A DNA stretch of 64,000 nucleotides from Odiellus spinosus (GCA_963920705.1 CAWUCO010000235.1:124001-188000); one strand, 5' to 3'. Counted from the stretch's first letter, positions 35,996 to 47,329 are shown. A program made the numbers and translations. The notes: generated by a model not told the origin, from the sequence alone.

Positions 35996-36949
35996 GTTAA
36001 GAACCGATAATTTAATACCGTTACCGTAGCCGATTTGAGAAATTATCTAATAAGAACGCGTTTTAAAAGATGGCGTCGAATAAAGAAACGTGCATTTACA
36101 AAAGCAAGATCAAGACTGCTAGTAGCTAGCTCGGGAAGACGACTAAGAGAGACTGAGCGTCTGGAGACAGCGTTGCCAGATAAGAAAATGAAAACTAAGA
36201 GCCAGGGCTGAACATGACTGCGAGCATTTCGAAATTGGGCTTTGGATAAAATTCGAAAATTATTGAAATATAGTACAGCCTTACATATATATTGTAATTT
36301 CATTAAAATATAGCACATGACAAAAGCTATTAACAAAATTCCGTCTTCGAAAGTTTTCAGAGAGAGAAAATGGCCCACTAGCGCCATTCTTTTTCTTGAC
36401 GTGTATATAATATATATATATAAATATATAATAATATATTTATCCGCGCCCGGCCGTTTAAAAAAATTTAAAAAACAAAACGATTTTTGGATATCAAATG
36501 GACATCTCCGGTACATTACATTTTGGATGTTAGAAGTGCCGAATAGGATGGATTTTTTGGGTATTCCAGAGATATTCCAGTAATATCCACTCTGTACCGG
36601 ATTATGTAGGGAGGTTTGGGCTAGAATGGAATATCTCTGGGATGTTTAGTGTTTGCTGGGGAGGTATTGAGAGTTTGGGCCTTTGACTGTACTAAAGCGA
36701 TTACACACTTATCTTTAAAATTCCTGCTTTGGCCATTGCTAAAATAATTACGCGTAATCCGTAATTGGTGCACAGTGAATCCGAGAGTGATTAGCTCTTC
36801 GTCCGCAACTGCCCATTGCATTCCATAACTGCGCATAATACAAAGTGCATGTGTCTTTCTCTGTATTACGCGACACATAGTACAATTAAGCAAGAACTCC
36901 ACGCCTCAACACCTATCAATTATTTATAAATATCTTATTGGCCCCGATC

Positions 36950-37356
36950 TTAAAGGGAAACTTGGAGCAAAAAATGGAACAGCCTAAAAACGTATTTGAG
37001 AGTTTTCAAACAATTATTGGGCACGTTTTTGGTGTTTAAAATTAATTTCTAAAGTTTGGTAAAATTTGAATGAAGTGAATATAAATTCTGGCCAATCACA
37101 TTATTTCAGCCTTCAACAGCGCTTGTAATGTCCTAACATTAAAAGAATAGGCCGGCGTTTCATGGCCAAGCTCTTGGGCATCAAACGTTGGCCTATATTT
37201 ATATTTACTTTCATAGAAATTTTAAGAAATTTTTGAAATTAATTTAAACACCAAAAACGTGTCGAAAAATTGTTTTGAAAATTCTCGAATACATTTTTTG
37301 ATTCCTAAAATAAATTTAAAAAGCTGTTCCATTCTAAGCTCCAAGTTTCCCTTTAA
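36950..37356. mobile_element. Family C miniature element (copy 2), complete
   Basis: TTAA|AGGGAAACTTGGAGC on the left and AGCTCCAAGTTTCCCT|TTAA on the right, with inverted arms of about 130 bases each containing CACCAAAAACGTGTC and its inverse. This is the best-preserved copy of the family, with exact TTAA flanks. Confidence 0.75.
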
Positions 37357-37400
37357 ACTTACATTGCCGACTAGAGTGCGAAAAAATACATATTTGATAA

Positions 37401-37534
37401 TACCCTCTTCAGACGATGCGTAATTAGCATGTTTAATCCGATTTAACCGAGGTTTATATAAGCTTTTCAGTTCAATAAACCCAAGGTTAAATCGGATTCA
37501 ACCTCGGTTAAATACGCCTCGTCTGAAGAGGGTA
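37401..37534. mobile_element. Miniature element family A (copy 3)
   Basis: Inverted ends TACCCTCTTCAGACGATGCG and CGCCTCGTCTGAAGAGGGTA, about 134 bases, flanked by TAA/TTA. The interior is rich in TTAACCGAGG motifs. Confidence 0.75.
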
Positions 37535-37997
37535 TTACCTAGGGTACGAACCGGCTGTGCTTAAAGAAAACAAGACTCGTCTCCTCTTTCCTTAATCCCT
37601 CCCATGGAAACTGGCGCGCACTCACAAAAAACAGACAAATATTATTCCTTCATTCCTGACTTTAAATAGTTTAAAATGAAACAAAAAAGGTGCTCAAAAT
37701 CATAATACGGCGCTATCCCTTTAGTCTCCAATAAAAGTGGAGTAAAAAAATCCTTTTCGGTACCAGAAACGAAGAACAAGAACTCGAAAGATAAAGCTTT
37801 AAAACGACACGGGTCCCGACAAGTCTGCGAGTATATCTCCAAAGACATATATACCATTTCTTTAAAAAAAATGTTCGAAACCCAAGATATCAGGGGTCAT
37901 GGGGATATTTCGGGTTCGTAGTGCCATTTTTCATAGAACTCTATGAATCGATAACAAAAAAAATGCCTCAAATTTGTGGACTAACTTCATTATCTAT

Positions 37998-38527
37998 TTA
38001 AAGGGAGAATGCAACCTAACAACAAGTGATTTTTATCGATTCCTAATCGTTTAAATAGGCCTAACCCAACAACAAATAAACTAGAAATACATTTAAAACT
38101 TACCATCAAAATAGGCTTAGCTGGATTCCTGGTGATCCTGAATTCCTCATATAAGTGTGCGCGACCAATGACATTAATCATGGAGATCGTGCATTCTCCA
38201 TATAAGAGCTATCGATCAATGTCATTGGGAAGTTGAGGGGATTTCCATGAATCCAACTAAGCCTATTTTCCGGGTAATAAATTTAAAACTTTAATTCATG
38301 GCGATATCCTGAACTTCCCAATAAAGAGTCGTCGATCAATGTCATTGGTGGGGAGTTCAGGTGATCTCCATGAATACAGCTAAGCTAGCCTATTTCCCAT
38401 GTAAGTTTTCAATTAATTTCTTCTTAATATTTGTTTTTAAATTATTTTACCGTTGGACTAGGCCTATTTAAACTCTTAGGAATTGATAAAAAAAATCAGT
38501 AGATTTTAAGTTGCATTCTCACTTTAA
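37998..38527. mobile_element. Family B miniature element (copy 7), enlarged
   Basis: TTAA|AGGGAGAATGCAACCTAA on the left and the inverse terminus plus TTAA on the right. At about 530 bases it is longer than the 340-390 of other copies, because the central CATATAAG/ATCGATCAATGTCATTGG segment is duplicated. Confidence 0.65.
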
Positions 38528-38570
38528 AGGGAGGCATTTTGTAGTGAAGTAATTGCGTCTACAAAATTAT

Positions 38571-39030
38571 TTAAATGAGGTTGTTACGGATTTCTCATGA
38601 ACTATACATATTGGGTAAGATCGTTTAAAACGATTACTATTAAAAAAATTACCGCGACAGTAATAAAAATACATATTTTATAATCGCCATTTTTGAAATT
38701 TTTAAAATAATTCCCGGCGACACTACGTCATCGCACTAGGGTCGTGTGGATATTGTAGAGCCAACAGTTGACTCTCTCGCGTAATGGCACAAGTGAGAAG
38801 GTCGCTTTCGCGCCGTCTTTCTCTTTAAAGTTCTTAATCCAGAATGTCAACTATCTTTCGTAAGAAAATTATCGGGAAAAATTATCATTATATTTTTGTC
38901 ATTTTCATTTTGTTTTTTAAGATTGCGTCATCCCAGAGGTATTACGTTTTGAACATGGCGCTTTAATAGTATGATAAAACAAAAATATAATCCATAGGTA
39001 TTCAAAAAAATGGTTACAGCATCACTTTAA
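38571..39030. mobile_element. Family D miniature element (copy 3), complete
   Basis: TTAA|ATGAGGTTGTTACGG on the left and GGTTACAGCATCACT|TTAA on the right, with CACTACGTCATCGCACTAGG and the TTAATCCAGAATGTCAACTA block inside. Confidence 0.65.
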
Positions 39031-39326
39031 TTATACTAAAATATTAACCTATGTTTTTAAGGGTGTAAGGATATTGATTTTTAGTTTTCGTACGGGTAAT
39101 CAATCTTTTTCTAATCGGGTGTCGGGGCGCGGGTAATAACGAATGCTTTCAAAGTTTCGAGTACTCGCGGGTAATTAGTCTTATCCAAATGGTACAATTA
39201 TAATAATGTCGATCACGTATCAGTGAGGAAGAAAAAATTATGATAAGCTCTTAAAATGTACTAAATACTAAAGTAAATAAATACAAAAAAAAAAATTGTT
39301 TAAATTTAAAAATAATAGTAAGACAA

Positions 39327-40267
39327 TCATTTTTCTATAGTTTGGTAGGCTATGGTTTTGATTTTAGTTTCACTAGGGAAAAAAATACTTTCCACAGCAG
39401 GGCTCTCAATTGATCACTATTTTCACAAATATGCATCATTTTATTCTAGGGTCACTAAACCAAACCACCTTAAAACTACAGTCTGGTCACTAAATTGACA
39501 TAATTAGATGATATATTCCCATAAAAGAATAGTGAAAAATTATTCTCATCAGTTGTAAAATATTTACACTAGCTAAGGTAAAAAAGTTTAAAATTCGTAA
39601 AAATTAACTACACGATTTTAAATTATCAAAAACTTGAAAACAAACTTTCGAGCACCTACGCTTCTTTTCAAATAGTTAAATTAATCGAATTGAATCATAA
39701 TGAACACATATAAACTTAAATTGGTTTCAAGTAACGATAAAATAGCCCAATATCACGAAATATTACACTCTTTCCTGGTACGATTTCAATCCTATTAACC
39801 CAGACGTCATTTTTACCAACGATCAACTCTTGAGCCTAATCTAGGAAGATATAAGGGTGAACCAGAGTTGAGGGACTGCCTGTTTTCAAATTCAACCGCG
39901 TAACACGTTCCCCCGCCCCTTGTTTTCCTCTCGTCACGTGATGCGCGTAGCCAAGGCAACTAGATGCGCGCGCGCGCCTCCCAGACAGAAACTTCAAATC
40001 TAATAATAAGCAGTCCAACTCTCCTTCACCTCTATATCCCGGGCCTAAGCCTAATGGCCGCTTGTACCACATTCAAAAGTTAAGCCTAACGTTCCATTTT
40101 CAAAATCATCATTATAAATAAACTTACGTTAATACTTCCGTCTCAAATCGTTCTAATTCTTTCCGCGCATATTCTAGACGTTGTTCGATCACAAATTTCA
40201 CCCTTTTAATCCAAAATGTCACAGTTCTATCACGACTTTGAACATTACCGAACAATTCGCGGCCGGC
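39327..40267 (-). CDS. Antisense gene, two C-terminal exons, coiled-coil-like small protein
   Basis: Exon 40267-40128 begins after AAAAATAG| and encodes 46 residues (AGRELFGNVQSRDRTVTFWI, then KRVKFVIEQRLEYARKELER, then FETEVL). Its donor is AC|GTAAGT. Exon 39372-39327 follows a TTTTTTCCCTAG| acceptor, completes Thr, and adds ETKIKTIAYQTIEK and a TGA. Phase is kept across the 755-base intron. The charged heptad-like stretch RLEYARKELERFETEV suggests a coiled coil. A possible first exon, 40378-40355 (MAQDAPKT), would give a 69-residue protein, but its donor GTTGCG is weak. The model lies inside intron 3 of the zinc-finger gene on the opposite strand. I do not recognise the protein. Confidence 0.5.
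39947..39960 (+). promoter_or_regulatory. X-box-like RFX site GTAGCCAAGGCAAC
   Basis: Matches GTNRCC-N2-RGYAAC, the imperfect palindrome bound by RFX/DAF-19 factors upstream of ciliary genes in animals. It lies in a CG-rich patch (39900-40070) that also holds CACGTGA and CGCGCGCGCG. It falls within the intron of the antisense model, or just downstream of its GC-rich start, so its target is uncertain. A chance match is possible. Confidence 0.35.
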
Positions 40268-40354
40268 CTATTTTTAGTCAACACGTATACTGACGCCCCG
40301 GGCCTGTCGGCGTAGGAGTCTGGGCGTGGAAGAAGGGGGAAAGAGAAACGCAAC

Positions 40355-40378
40355 CGTTTTAGGAGCGTCTTGGGCCAT
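40355..40378 (-). CDS. Possible first coding exon of the antisense small gene
   Basis: ATG followed by seven codons (MAQDAPKT) ends in phase 0, 87 bases before the phase-0 acceptor of the 46-codon exon. The 5' area is GC-rich relative to the window. The donor GTTGCG is non-standard, so the true start could be elsewhere. Confidence 0.22.
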
Positions 40379-40844
40379 AATGTAATAACTCCAATATTTT
40401 GGTGTAACTGTATTTTATTACTGAATTTCCGATTTTAAGTGTTTTGATCGTAAAATTTAATTTCCGCTACTAAAATAAACTTAATATTGCCCTGGCAATA
40501 TGGGTAAAATTTCGTATTTCGGTTATTTTCGAAAATCATCCACTCATTGTAGAGTTACGACGTTATGGTGTGAATATTTGAATGACAAATGAAAGAGTTA
40601 GAAGGGCGAGTCAAATAAAATTCAAAAATGCCTTAACTACTTAGTGAGATTATTATACCCGTTGAGGGGTTAAATGAGGTACTAAAATATAATTAAAGCA
40701 ATAAAGCGTACATTTAATTTGAGAACTATGGGAAAAATAATTCTTAGTATTTCGCTGTGACCCAATTTTAAATCTCGCTTAATTAATGAGAGTCCCTAAA
40801 TTATTCCGAAATATGATCTTGGTCATTAAACGCGAGACTATTTT

Positions 40845-41015
40845 CTTAATGTTGGGATATTAATAGCGCAGTTGAAGGCTGATATATTATTCGATTGATC
40901 GGAATTTATATCTACCTTTATTCAAACTTTACCAAACTTTCGAAATGACATTAAACACCAAAAACGTGTCTAATAATTGTTTAGAAAATTCTCGAATACT
41001 TTTTCCTTTCCAAAT
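40845..41015. mobile_element. Family C fragment (copy 3)
   Basis: Right-arm sequence only: TTTACCAAACTTTCGAAATG then CACCAAAAACGTGTCTAATA. It ends about 130 bases before the fingers 4-5 exon. Confidence 0.5.
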
Positions 41016-41143
41016 TCAACTCGCGTTCAGTCTATCATTTTAATAACGTAGACACTACTACTTACAGTTTGAAAATTTAAGATTGTTTAGAAAATGTTGT
41101 TTTTTCTTAATATTTAAATTCTATTTCAATTACTATCTTGCAG

Positions 41144-41309
41144 GAAAAACCGCATAAATGCAGTTTGTGTTCCAAATCGTTTCCCACACCGGGAGATCTT
41201 AAAAGTCACATGTACGTTCACAACGGCTCTTGGCCATTCAAATGTCATATTTGCAGTCGGGGATTCAGCAAACAAACCAATTTGAAAAATCATCTATTTC
41301 TACATACAG
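41144..41309 (+). CDS. Zinc-finger gene, exon with fingers 4 and 5
   Basis: The acceptor is ATCTTGCAG| in phase 0. The donor CAG|GTAATG follows the first base of a Gly codon. The exon begins EKPHKC, so the linker from finger 3 reads SKEKPH. It encodes CSLCSKSFPTPGDLKSHMYV-H and CHICSRGFSKQTNLKNHLFL-H, both regular C2H2 fingers. The linker between them, HNGSWPFKC, departs from TGEKP by replacing EK with SW, which in this family often changes how adjacent fingers pack on DNA. This is the middle of the array. Confidence 0.95.
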
Positions 41310-42159
41310 GTAATGACTGTTTAATCTTCTTAGTATTTTAAAAGTTACCCCATGTAATTCAAAGGATTTGGAGGGGCCATACTCAATTAACCAGATAAAA
41401 CGGGCATTAATGGGTTCATTACTTTTCCGAGGAAAGCTTTGGGGAGACGAGAGTAGTTAGGTAACTCGTGTAACTACAGGGCAACAAAGTCATTCAGTGT
41501 CCCGTCCTCAAACGATGGATGAAAGCAGTTTCTTAAAGTAGATATTGTAACCCTCGATTCGATTCGAGCCAATTGCCAAATTGATCTCGCACCAAGCTCT
41601 CGTTAATTTCAACACAATAAATGGACCAAAATTATATTATTACAGACGCGTGATGATGGTTTTACTTTTTATAACAATGTGCCCCCATAGAATAACGAAA
41701 GAAATCGGCCTACCCAATGATAGGTAAAAAGTCTTCTAATAAAGTCAAAAATGGTCCGAATTGGAAAATTCCCACAGATTTCGTCCAAATAAAACAAAAA
41801 CAAAAAAATTCCATTTTTGTTAATTCGGTTATTTCATTTGGTCTTCCATAATTACATATCAAAGAAGCCCTTTACGAAGTTTTTTAATCGCTATAGGGTC
41901 ATCAATCGGTTAAGCCAAAATATTTGGATTCATCAATTTATTTCTAGCTCGAAAAGAGATACGATACAAAGACAATTTAAAATATTTAAATTCTTAAAAC
42001 TTTCCTAGCTAAAGGCAATGAAATACTGATCGATTGATAAACGATAAATTCGTTTCGCTTTAAAGAGAGGGTGAAACTGAAAGGGAAACTCATCAAAAAA
42101 CATTTACGAATTCGAAATTGAACTTTATAGGGTCAGCCTCCATTGTTGCACACTCTTTA

Positions 42160-42465
42160 CGGGTCTACCCCCATTTCGCCCAATTTATTTTCGCCCAATT
42201 TCATTTCGCCCAATTCCCATTTCGCCCAGTTTCTTTTCGCACAATTTCATTTCGCCCAATTCCCATTTCGCCCAATTTCTTTTCGCCCAAATCCCATTTG
42301 GCCCAATTTCTTTTCGCCCAATTTCTTTTCGCCCAATTCCCGTTGGCCCAATTCCCATTTGGCCCAATTCCCATTTGGCCTAATGTCTTCTCGCCCAATC
42401 TCGTTTCGCCCAATTGTGATTTGGACCAATCTCATTTTGCCCAAGTCACATTTTTCCACTTTTTT
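42160..42465. repeat. 15-16-base array TTTCGCCCAATTCCCA, left arm of an inverted pair
   Basis: Alternating units CCCAATTTCTTTTCG and CCCAATTCCCATTTCG, about 19 copies. The complement (GGGCGAAATGGGAATAGATA) appears at 42590-42860, so the two arrays can pair. Confidence 0.8.
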
Positions 42466-42470
42466 CCCCC

Positions 42471-42518
42471 CAACCTAACCTAACCTAACCTAACCTAACC
42501 TAACTTAACCTAACCTAA
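42471..42518. repeat. Interstitial telomeric repeat (CCTAA)n
   Basis: About nine uninterrupted CCTAA units with one CTTAA variant. TTAGG is the ancestral telomere repeat of arthropods. The tract sits exactly between the two inverted arrays. Confidence 0.75.
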
Positions 42519-42584
42519 ATTAAATAAAAGTCACTTTTTTGGCCTACTAAGACTTTAAATTTTAAAAGATTTAAGCTTTAATCG

Positions 42585-42865
42585 TTTTAGGCGAAAAGGG
42601 AAGAGAAATTTTTGGGTTGGGCGAAATGGGAATAGATAATTCTAGGCTAACTGATAAAACGATTGGGCAAATTGGGATTGGGCGAATTGAGAAAAGGAAT
42701 TTTTAGTTTGGGCAAAATGGGAAGAGATAATTTAGGGCCAAATGATAAAGCGATTGGGCAAAGTAGGATTGGGCGAAATGGGAATAGATAATTTTGGGCA
42801 AAAAATGCCTTGGGCGAAATGGGAATAGATCATTTTGGGCGAAATGGGGACATACCTCTTTACGC
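42585..42865. repeat. GGGCGAAATGGGAATAGATA array, right arm of an inverted pair
   Basis: Five or six units of about 30-45 bases containing TTGGGCGAAATGGGAATAGA or relatives. Their reverse complements make up the array at 42160. It is more diverged than the left arm. Confidence 0.65.
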
Positions 42866-43105
42866 GCCGATCTGTTAAGAGATGCCGCTATCGTAGTTCC
42901 GATTCTGACCCTATTCTGATTGGCTAAGCTATGACAAGAGAGACAAACTAGGCGGTAACCTCTCCCCTCGCGCTTCGAGACTCGACGAGTTTCACATAGC
43001 AACGGGTGTAGTAGTAGTATTGCGGGAAATTTTTTTAAAAATATTGAAAATGGTGATTATAAAACATGTACTTTTACTGTTACGGAATTGTTTTATTTGA
43101 CATAA

Positions 43106-43400
43106 GCTACGGTCACACTAGAATTTCTTAATCGATTTGAAACGGTTTAATCAAACCGATATTCAAATCGCCAGGAATCGTTTTAAGCATCACGTGTTCA
43201 CGCAATATCTTTATAAATCGATTTATCGTAGCTTCATCTATCGGTTGTTGAAACCGAATCAGTACGAAACTGCTTCCCGAAGCAGTTTCGAGAAATCGAG
43301 TCAAATCGATTCGAGAAAAGACGGTTTCCCGTTCACACGACTCTAGCGAATCGTTTTGAAATGCTTTAAATCGATTCCAAGGCCTAGTATGAAGCGTCTA
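43106..43400. mobile_element. Miniature element family F (copy 3)
   Basis: Starts AAGCTACGGTCACACTAGAA and ends GATTCCAAGGCCTAGTATGA. The centre contains CTGCTTCCCGAAGCAG and repeated AATCGATT motifs in both orientations. It is complete and uninterrupted, about 295 bases. Confidence 0.6.
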
Positions 43401-44149
43401 ATAAAAAATACGTGACAGCCTCCCTTCAATAAAAAAAAAAAAGATTTAAATATATTTTTTAAAGATATCCAAACATAAACATTAAAATCGGACGAGGTAT
43501 ATAGGGGGGAAAACAATAATAAACGTTATAGAAAAATCTTCACGCTATTAGAAAGCGTGAGAAGAAGTCAATCTAATGGCGGGCGCCACGGCCAGTGAGG
43601 TAATAAAAAAAGGTTGATGTTTTTAAGACGATGCAAAATCTTAAACTTAAAATAAAGATAGGGTTGCCACGGGGGAACACTCGGGCAACGGAGGAGGGGA
43701 ATGTTTTTATTATCGATGCCTAGAAGTTCATATATTTTCTTTCTGTACCGTAAGTTAAGAACAGTACCTACACCCCGATCCCAAAATGCATAGGACTTCA
43801 AAGGGAGAATCAAGTTCGACAACAACTCCTATTTTTTTTGAAGATTTTATAATCTTCCTTGAAACTGAATTGTTAATGAAGCCCCGACAGGGTGACCACA
43901 ACTGAACATAGAACGTCAATGTCAATTAATTACATCAACTCACAAACGATTCAACACACCCATTTCTTATTCGAGTTAACGAATCCGAATATAAGGCAAA
44001 CGTTTTATTTATACTCATTGTCAAAGGAAATTGATACGTTATACTACGTTATTTCAAAAACTCGAGATTCTTCGCGGATTTTAGCACGAATTAAGATCTT
44101 GAAGCTAGAATTTAGTAATTTAGTCGGTATTCCTTTCAATTTAGATTAA

Positions 44150-45330
44150 AATATAATTATTAGATTTCGAGAAACGTCGTATTTTATCTTGGCACTATCC
44201 GTTTGAATAAAAGCGTAATTTTGATTATTAATCGAGCTTAAAATTTTATCTCCGGATAATTCGTATCCATTTGATAAGCGTCTGTTTATATAATTTGTGG
44301 TTTTATATTAACTACCAATTTATCCGAAATTAAAATATCTGAAAAAAGGCTACTTATCAATGGATATCCTAAGTTATTTATTATCCGATCAGAAAAGCTA
44401 TCACTATAGTTATTGGACTTGTTTCTCCCTTTAAAAAAAATTAATGAGTTCGATAGCAACGCGCTCTTCGGTAGCGGACTCGTACAATAAAAGTTTTAAG
44501 AATGAAAAAAAACTTGTTATTTTATTCTAGCTCTATCTTATCACAATTTCTTTTTTTAAAGCCGTGAGTCGTTAAACGATGAACTATATCATACACCAGA
44601 ATAAGAATGAAAGATAGTTACCTTTAAAAAAAATACAGTTTAAAGTTTCGGTATGAGAATTCTACAAGTAGAAACCTAAGCTATCACCGCAAAGATATCT
44701 TCTGGATAGAACCTACCTAGCTTAAATCTTCCAGTATAGGCAAATGGAATCTTAAATTGTTTCCAACTACAACTAAAATGTATATAGTTTTCCATAATAG
44801 GTAGACACGAAAAGGCATTTAGTCAGAAGCTAGTGCGTAATTTACTTGCCTCCTCATCGGGGACGGGGATCAAAAAAAAAAAAAAAAAAAATAAAAAAAA
44901 AAAAGTTTGAGATGGGTAATAAAATGCAACGCGTACGAAGCTATAGGATCATTTATAATTCAATGGAGAGTTAAGGTCTTAACTGAAAGGCATCTATCTA
45001 AAGTTAACTGTCCGGCGTCCATATTCAACCAAAATAATATAATTTTAAAGGTTTAGTAACGTAAGTTTATTTAAAATCGTAAATGGGATGAATCAAGAGA
45101 TTGTTGAGTAGGATTACAGCCAATAGTAGATATTATAAAAAAGGGAGGGGATTAACTGTAAAATGACAGCCATAGCTCGCAAAATTGAGATCTTGCTTTT
45201 GTGTCGCTTTCCACGCTAAAATTCTCATCTTTAACGAAAAACTTTAAATTCGGCGTGCTATAGTGGAGTCACGCGATTTCGTGATGACAAAGAAACATTT
45301 AAAAAAACATTTTATTTTATAATAGTTTTT
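44150..45330. other. Intron 4 sequence without a recognisable gene
   Basis: AT-rich, with long A runs at 44872-44905 and a CTAACTCACAGC-free background. No credible exon or inverted repeat until element M. Confidence 0.4.
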
Positions 45331-45333
45331 ATT

Positions 45334-45512
45334 GCCACGTGACTGTTCGGATTCATGGCTTGATTTCCAGAGCGCGGTCATTTTAATTGCAAGCGCCAGG
45401 AGAATTATGATATGTCGTGATTAATATGACTGTCATCTAACTGCAGTTGTCGGTAGAATTTAAAATGGACGCGCTCTGGAAATCAAGCCAGGATTCCAAA
45501 CAGTCACGTGGC
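45334..45512. mobile_element. Inverted-repeat element M
   Basis: GCCACGTGACTGTTCGGATT then CATGGCTTGATTTCCAGAGC is mirrored by the right arm ending CAGTCACGTGGC. The total is about 179 bases with arms of about 55. Single copy in this window. Confidence 0.65.
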
Positions 45513-46537
45513 TAATTGTCAGAGTCTGCTTAACCTATCTCTTAACTAACCTTGAGATGGATATAGGATTGTTTTGTGGAAATTATGCGCGGTTATCTCG
45601 TCAGAAGTTAATTGGAGTGATTAAATGGGCTCTGCGCGTGCTCGCATTTACCGATACCTGACGCGATACAAAAACGACCCAGGGGTCCAATTTTGCAAGT
45701 TTTCTATCGATATCGATCTCGACAATCCTTTACTCGTCAAAAACAACTTCGATAAATCATTCTGATAGACATCTTTATCTCGCTTAGAAATAAGTCTAAA
45801 AGTCAAAAACCCTTGTAATAATTGCTTGGACCAGTTTTTTAATTCAAAAAGTGAGGTTCACTGGTCCTAGGCTATAGTTTATTTACTAGTTTTTATGAGA
45901 TATATTAAAGGGGACTACTAATCGGACCAGTTTATTTATTCAAAACACCACGAGTCACTGGTCCGGAAGAATACTAGTGGATAAACTGCATGATTTCGAT
46001 CGAAAACTGCTTATCGAAGTGCTTAGAGAATAGTCCCCTGGTGAGAGTAGCGACAGGTAAAAACGTAGGTATAGCGCAAAATTTCGATTAATTTGTTAAT
46101 AAAAAATGGTTCTTATGGAAAAAAACTGATATTTTAAGAAATATTATTAAACAATCACTTACGATAGAGTTATTTACAAAGTTATATCAATAACTATACC
46201 ACCAAAATATAGTTTTCATCTAGTATTCTTACAATACCCGCGCCACGGTCCTGAATTTGGCAGAGATAGATTTTATTGACCCCTTAAAATTACTCGGTTC
46301 GAGTATGCGCGTTTTAATAGCCTTACCACAAAAATCAAGCGTAACTATCACTTGAAGCAATTTTAAGTGGCTCTTTTCGCCGATCATATACTACTTATAC
46401 AAGTACTATACATCGCCACGAAAACATCCATTCAGGCTTAAACTCTATTAAACGTTAAGAGCATATATTTTTTGTAGAGGAGAGAGCCAATCATCTCTTA
46501 TCTTATAAGCTTCTTTTTTCTTTAAATTATTTCGCAG

Positions 46538-46621
46538 GAGACAAGCCTCACGTTTGTAGCTACTGCCAGAAGAGGTTCGCCTTAGCCTGCAACTTGAGGG
46601 CTCATCTCAAGACCCACGAGG
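46538..46621 (+). CDS. Zinc-finger gene, exon with finger 6
   Basis: The acceptor is TTTCGCAG|. The exon starts with GA, completing Gly, then encodes DKPHVC and one finger, CSYCQKRFALACNLRAHLKT-H, followed by EG. The donor is GAGG|GTAAGT, leaving one base (phase 1). At 84 bases this is the shortest exon of the gene. Its phases agree with both neighbours. A chain of TTTATACGG-type and CTCTCTATAAAG-type tandem repeats (46835-48160) follows in the intron. Confidence 0.94.
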
Positions 46622-46834
46622 GTAAGTCACGAATCGCCTCCAGCACTCGAAACGCGTAATCATTCCGCGGGAAAGACTAATCTTAAATACATTGTGGAAA
46701 GACGAGATACATAGATCCCCCCCTCAACGAAAATTACAACCCGCCCCACTTTAAAGCACCGTTCAAACTAGCCTTTTCGTTACACGCTCATGCTGAATAA
46801 CCTTTTTTTTTTTGTTTCCTTGTTAATTGACAGT

Positions 46835-47085
46835 TAATTTATACGGTTATTATTGCTAGTTAATTTATAAGGTTTATTATTGCTAGTTAATTTATACGGT
46901 TTATTATTGCTAGTTACCTTATACGGTTGTTAATTGTTAAAGTATAAGGTTGTTAATTGTTAGTTAATTTATACGGTTGATTATTGTTAGTTAGTTTATA
47001 CGGTTGATTATTTTTGGTTAATTTATACGGTTGATTATTATTAGTTAGTTTATACGGTTGATTATTGTTTGTTAATTTATTTTAT
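46835..47085. repeat. 24-26-base minisatellite TTTATACGGTTGATTATTG
   Basis: About ten units of TAGTTAATTTATACGGTTGA plus TTATTG with drift in length. It grades into a second array. Confidence 0.75.
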
Positions 47086-47329
47086 GGCTATATAGTAGTA
47101 GTTATTTTTTCTCGTTAGATAATTTATTTGGTTGATATAATAGTACTTTATGTTCTCGTACGTTACATCATTTTTTATTTCGCTAGTTCATTTATTTTTT
47201 TCCATTAAACAATTAATTTATTTTCTCTCTACCAAGAATTCATTTATTTTCTCTCTACCTAGCATTCATTTTTTCTAGCCTAGCATTCATTTATTTTCTC
47301 TCTATGACGAATTAATTTTTGCTATTTTC

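Larger units (their letters stand above)
34523..36660. mobile_element. 2.1-kb DNA transposon-like element with CCCAGCAAACAC termini
   Basis: The left end starts CCCAGCAAACAC and the right end finishes GTGTTTGCTGGG. Over 22 bases the two termini match at 20 positions. Both subterminal zones are packed with short motifs of the GGATATT/GATATTCC/GAACATCC type in both orientations (about 34540-34880 and 36485-36645), as expected for transposase-binding arrays. No transposase is visible. The interior holds the four-exon antisense gene and an AT run at 36400-36440. No clear target-site duplication is seen. The superfamily is undetermined. Confidence 0.6.

Noticed and set aside
36043-36516. 157-codon minus-strand ORF
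   Set aside because: It crosses an AT microsatellite and the presumed promoter and leader of the small antisense gene. No domain is visible.
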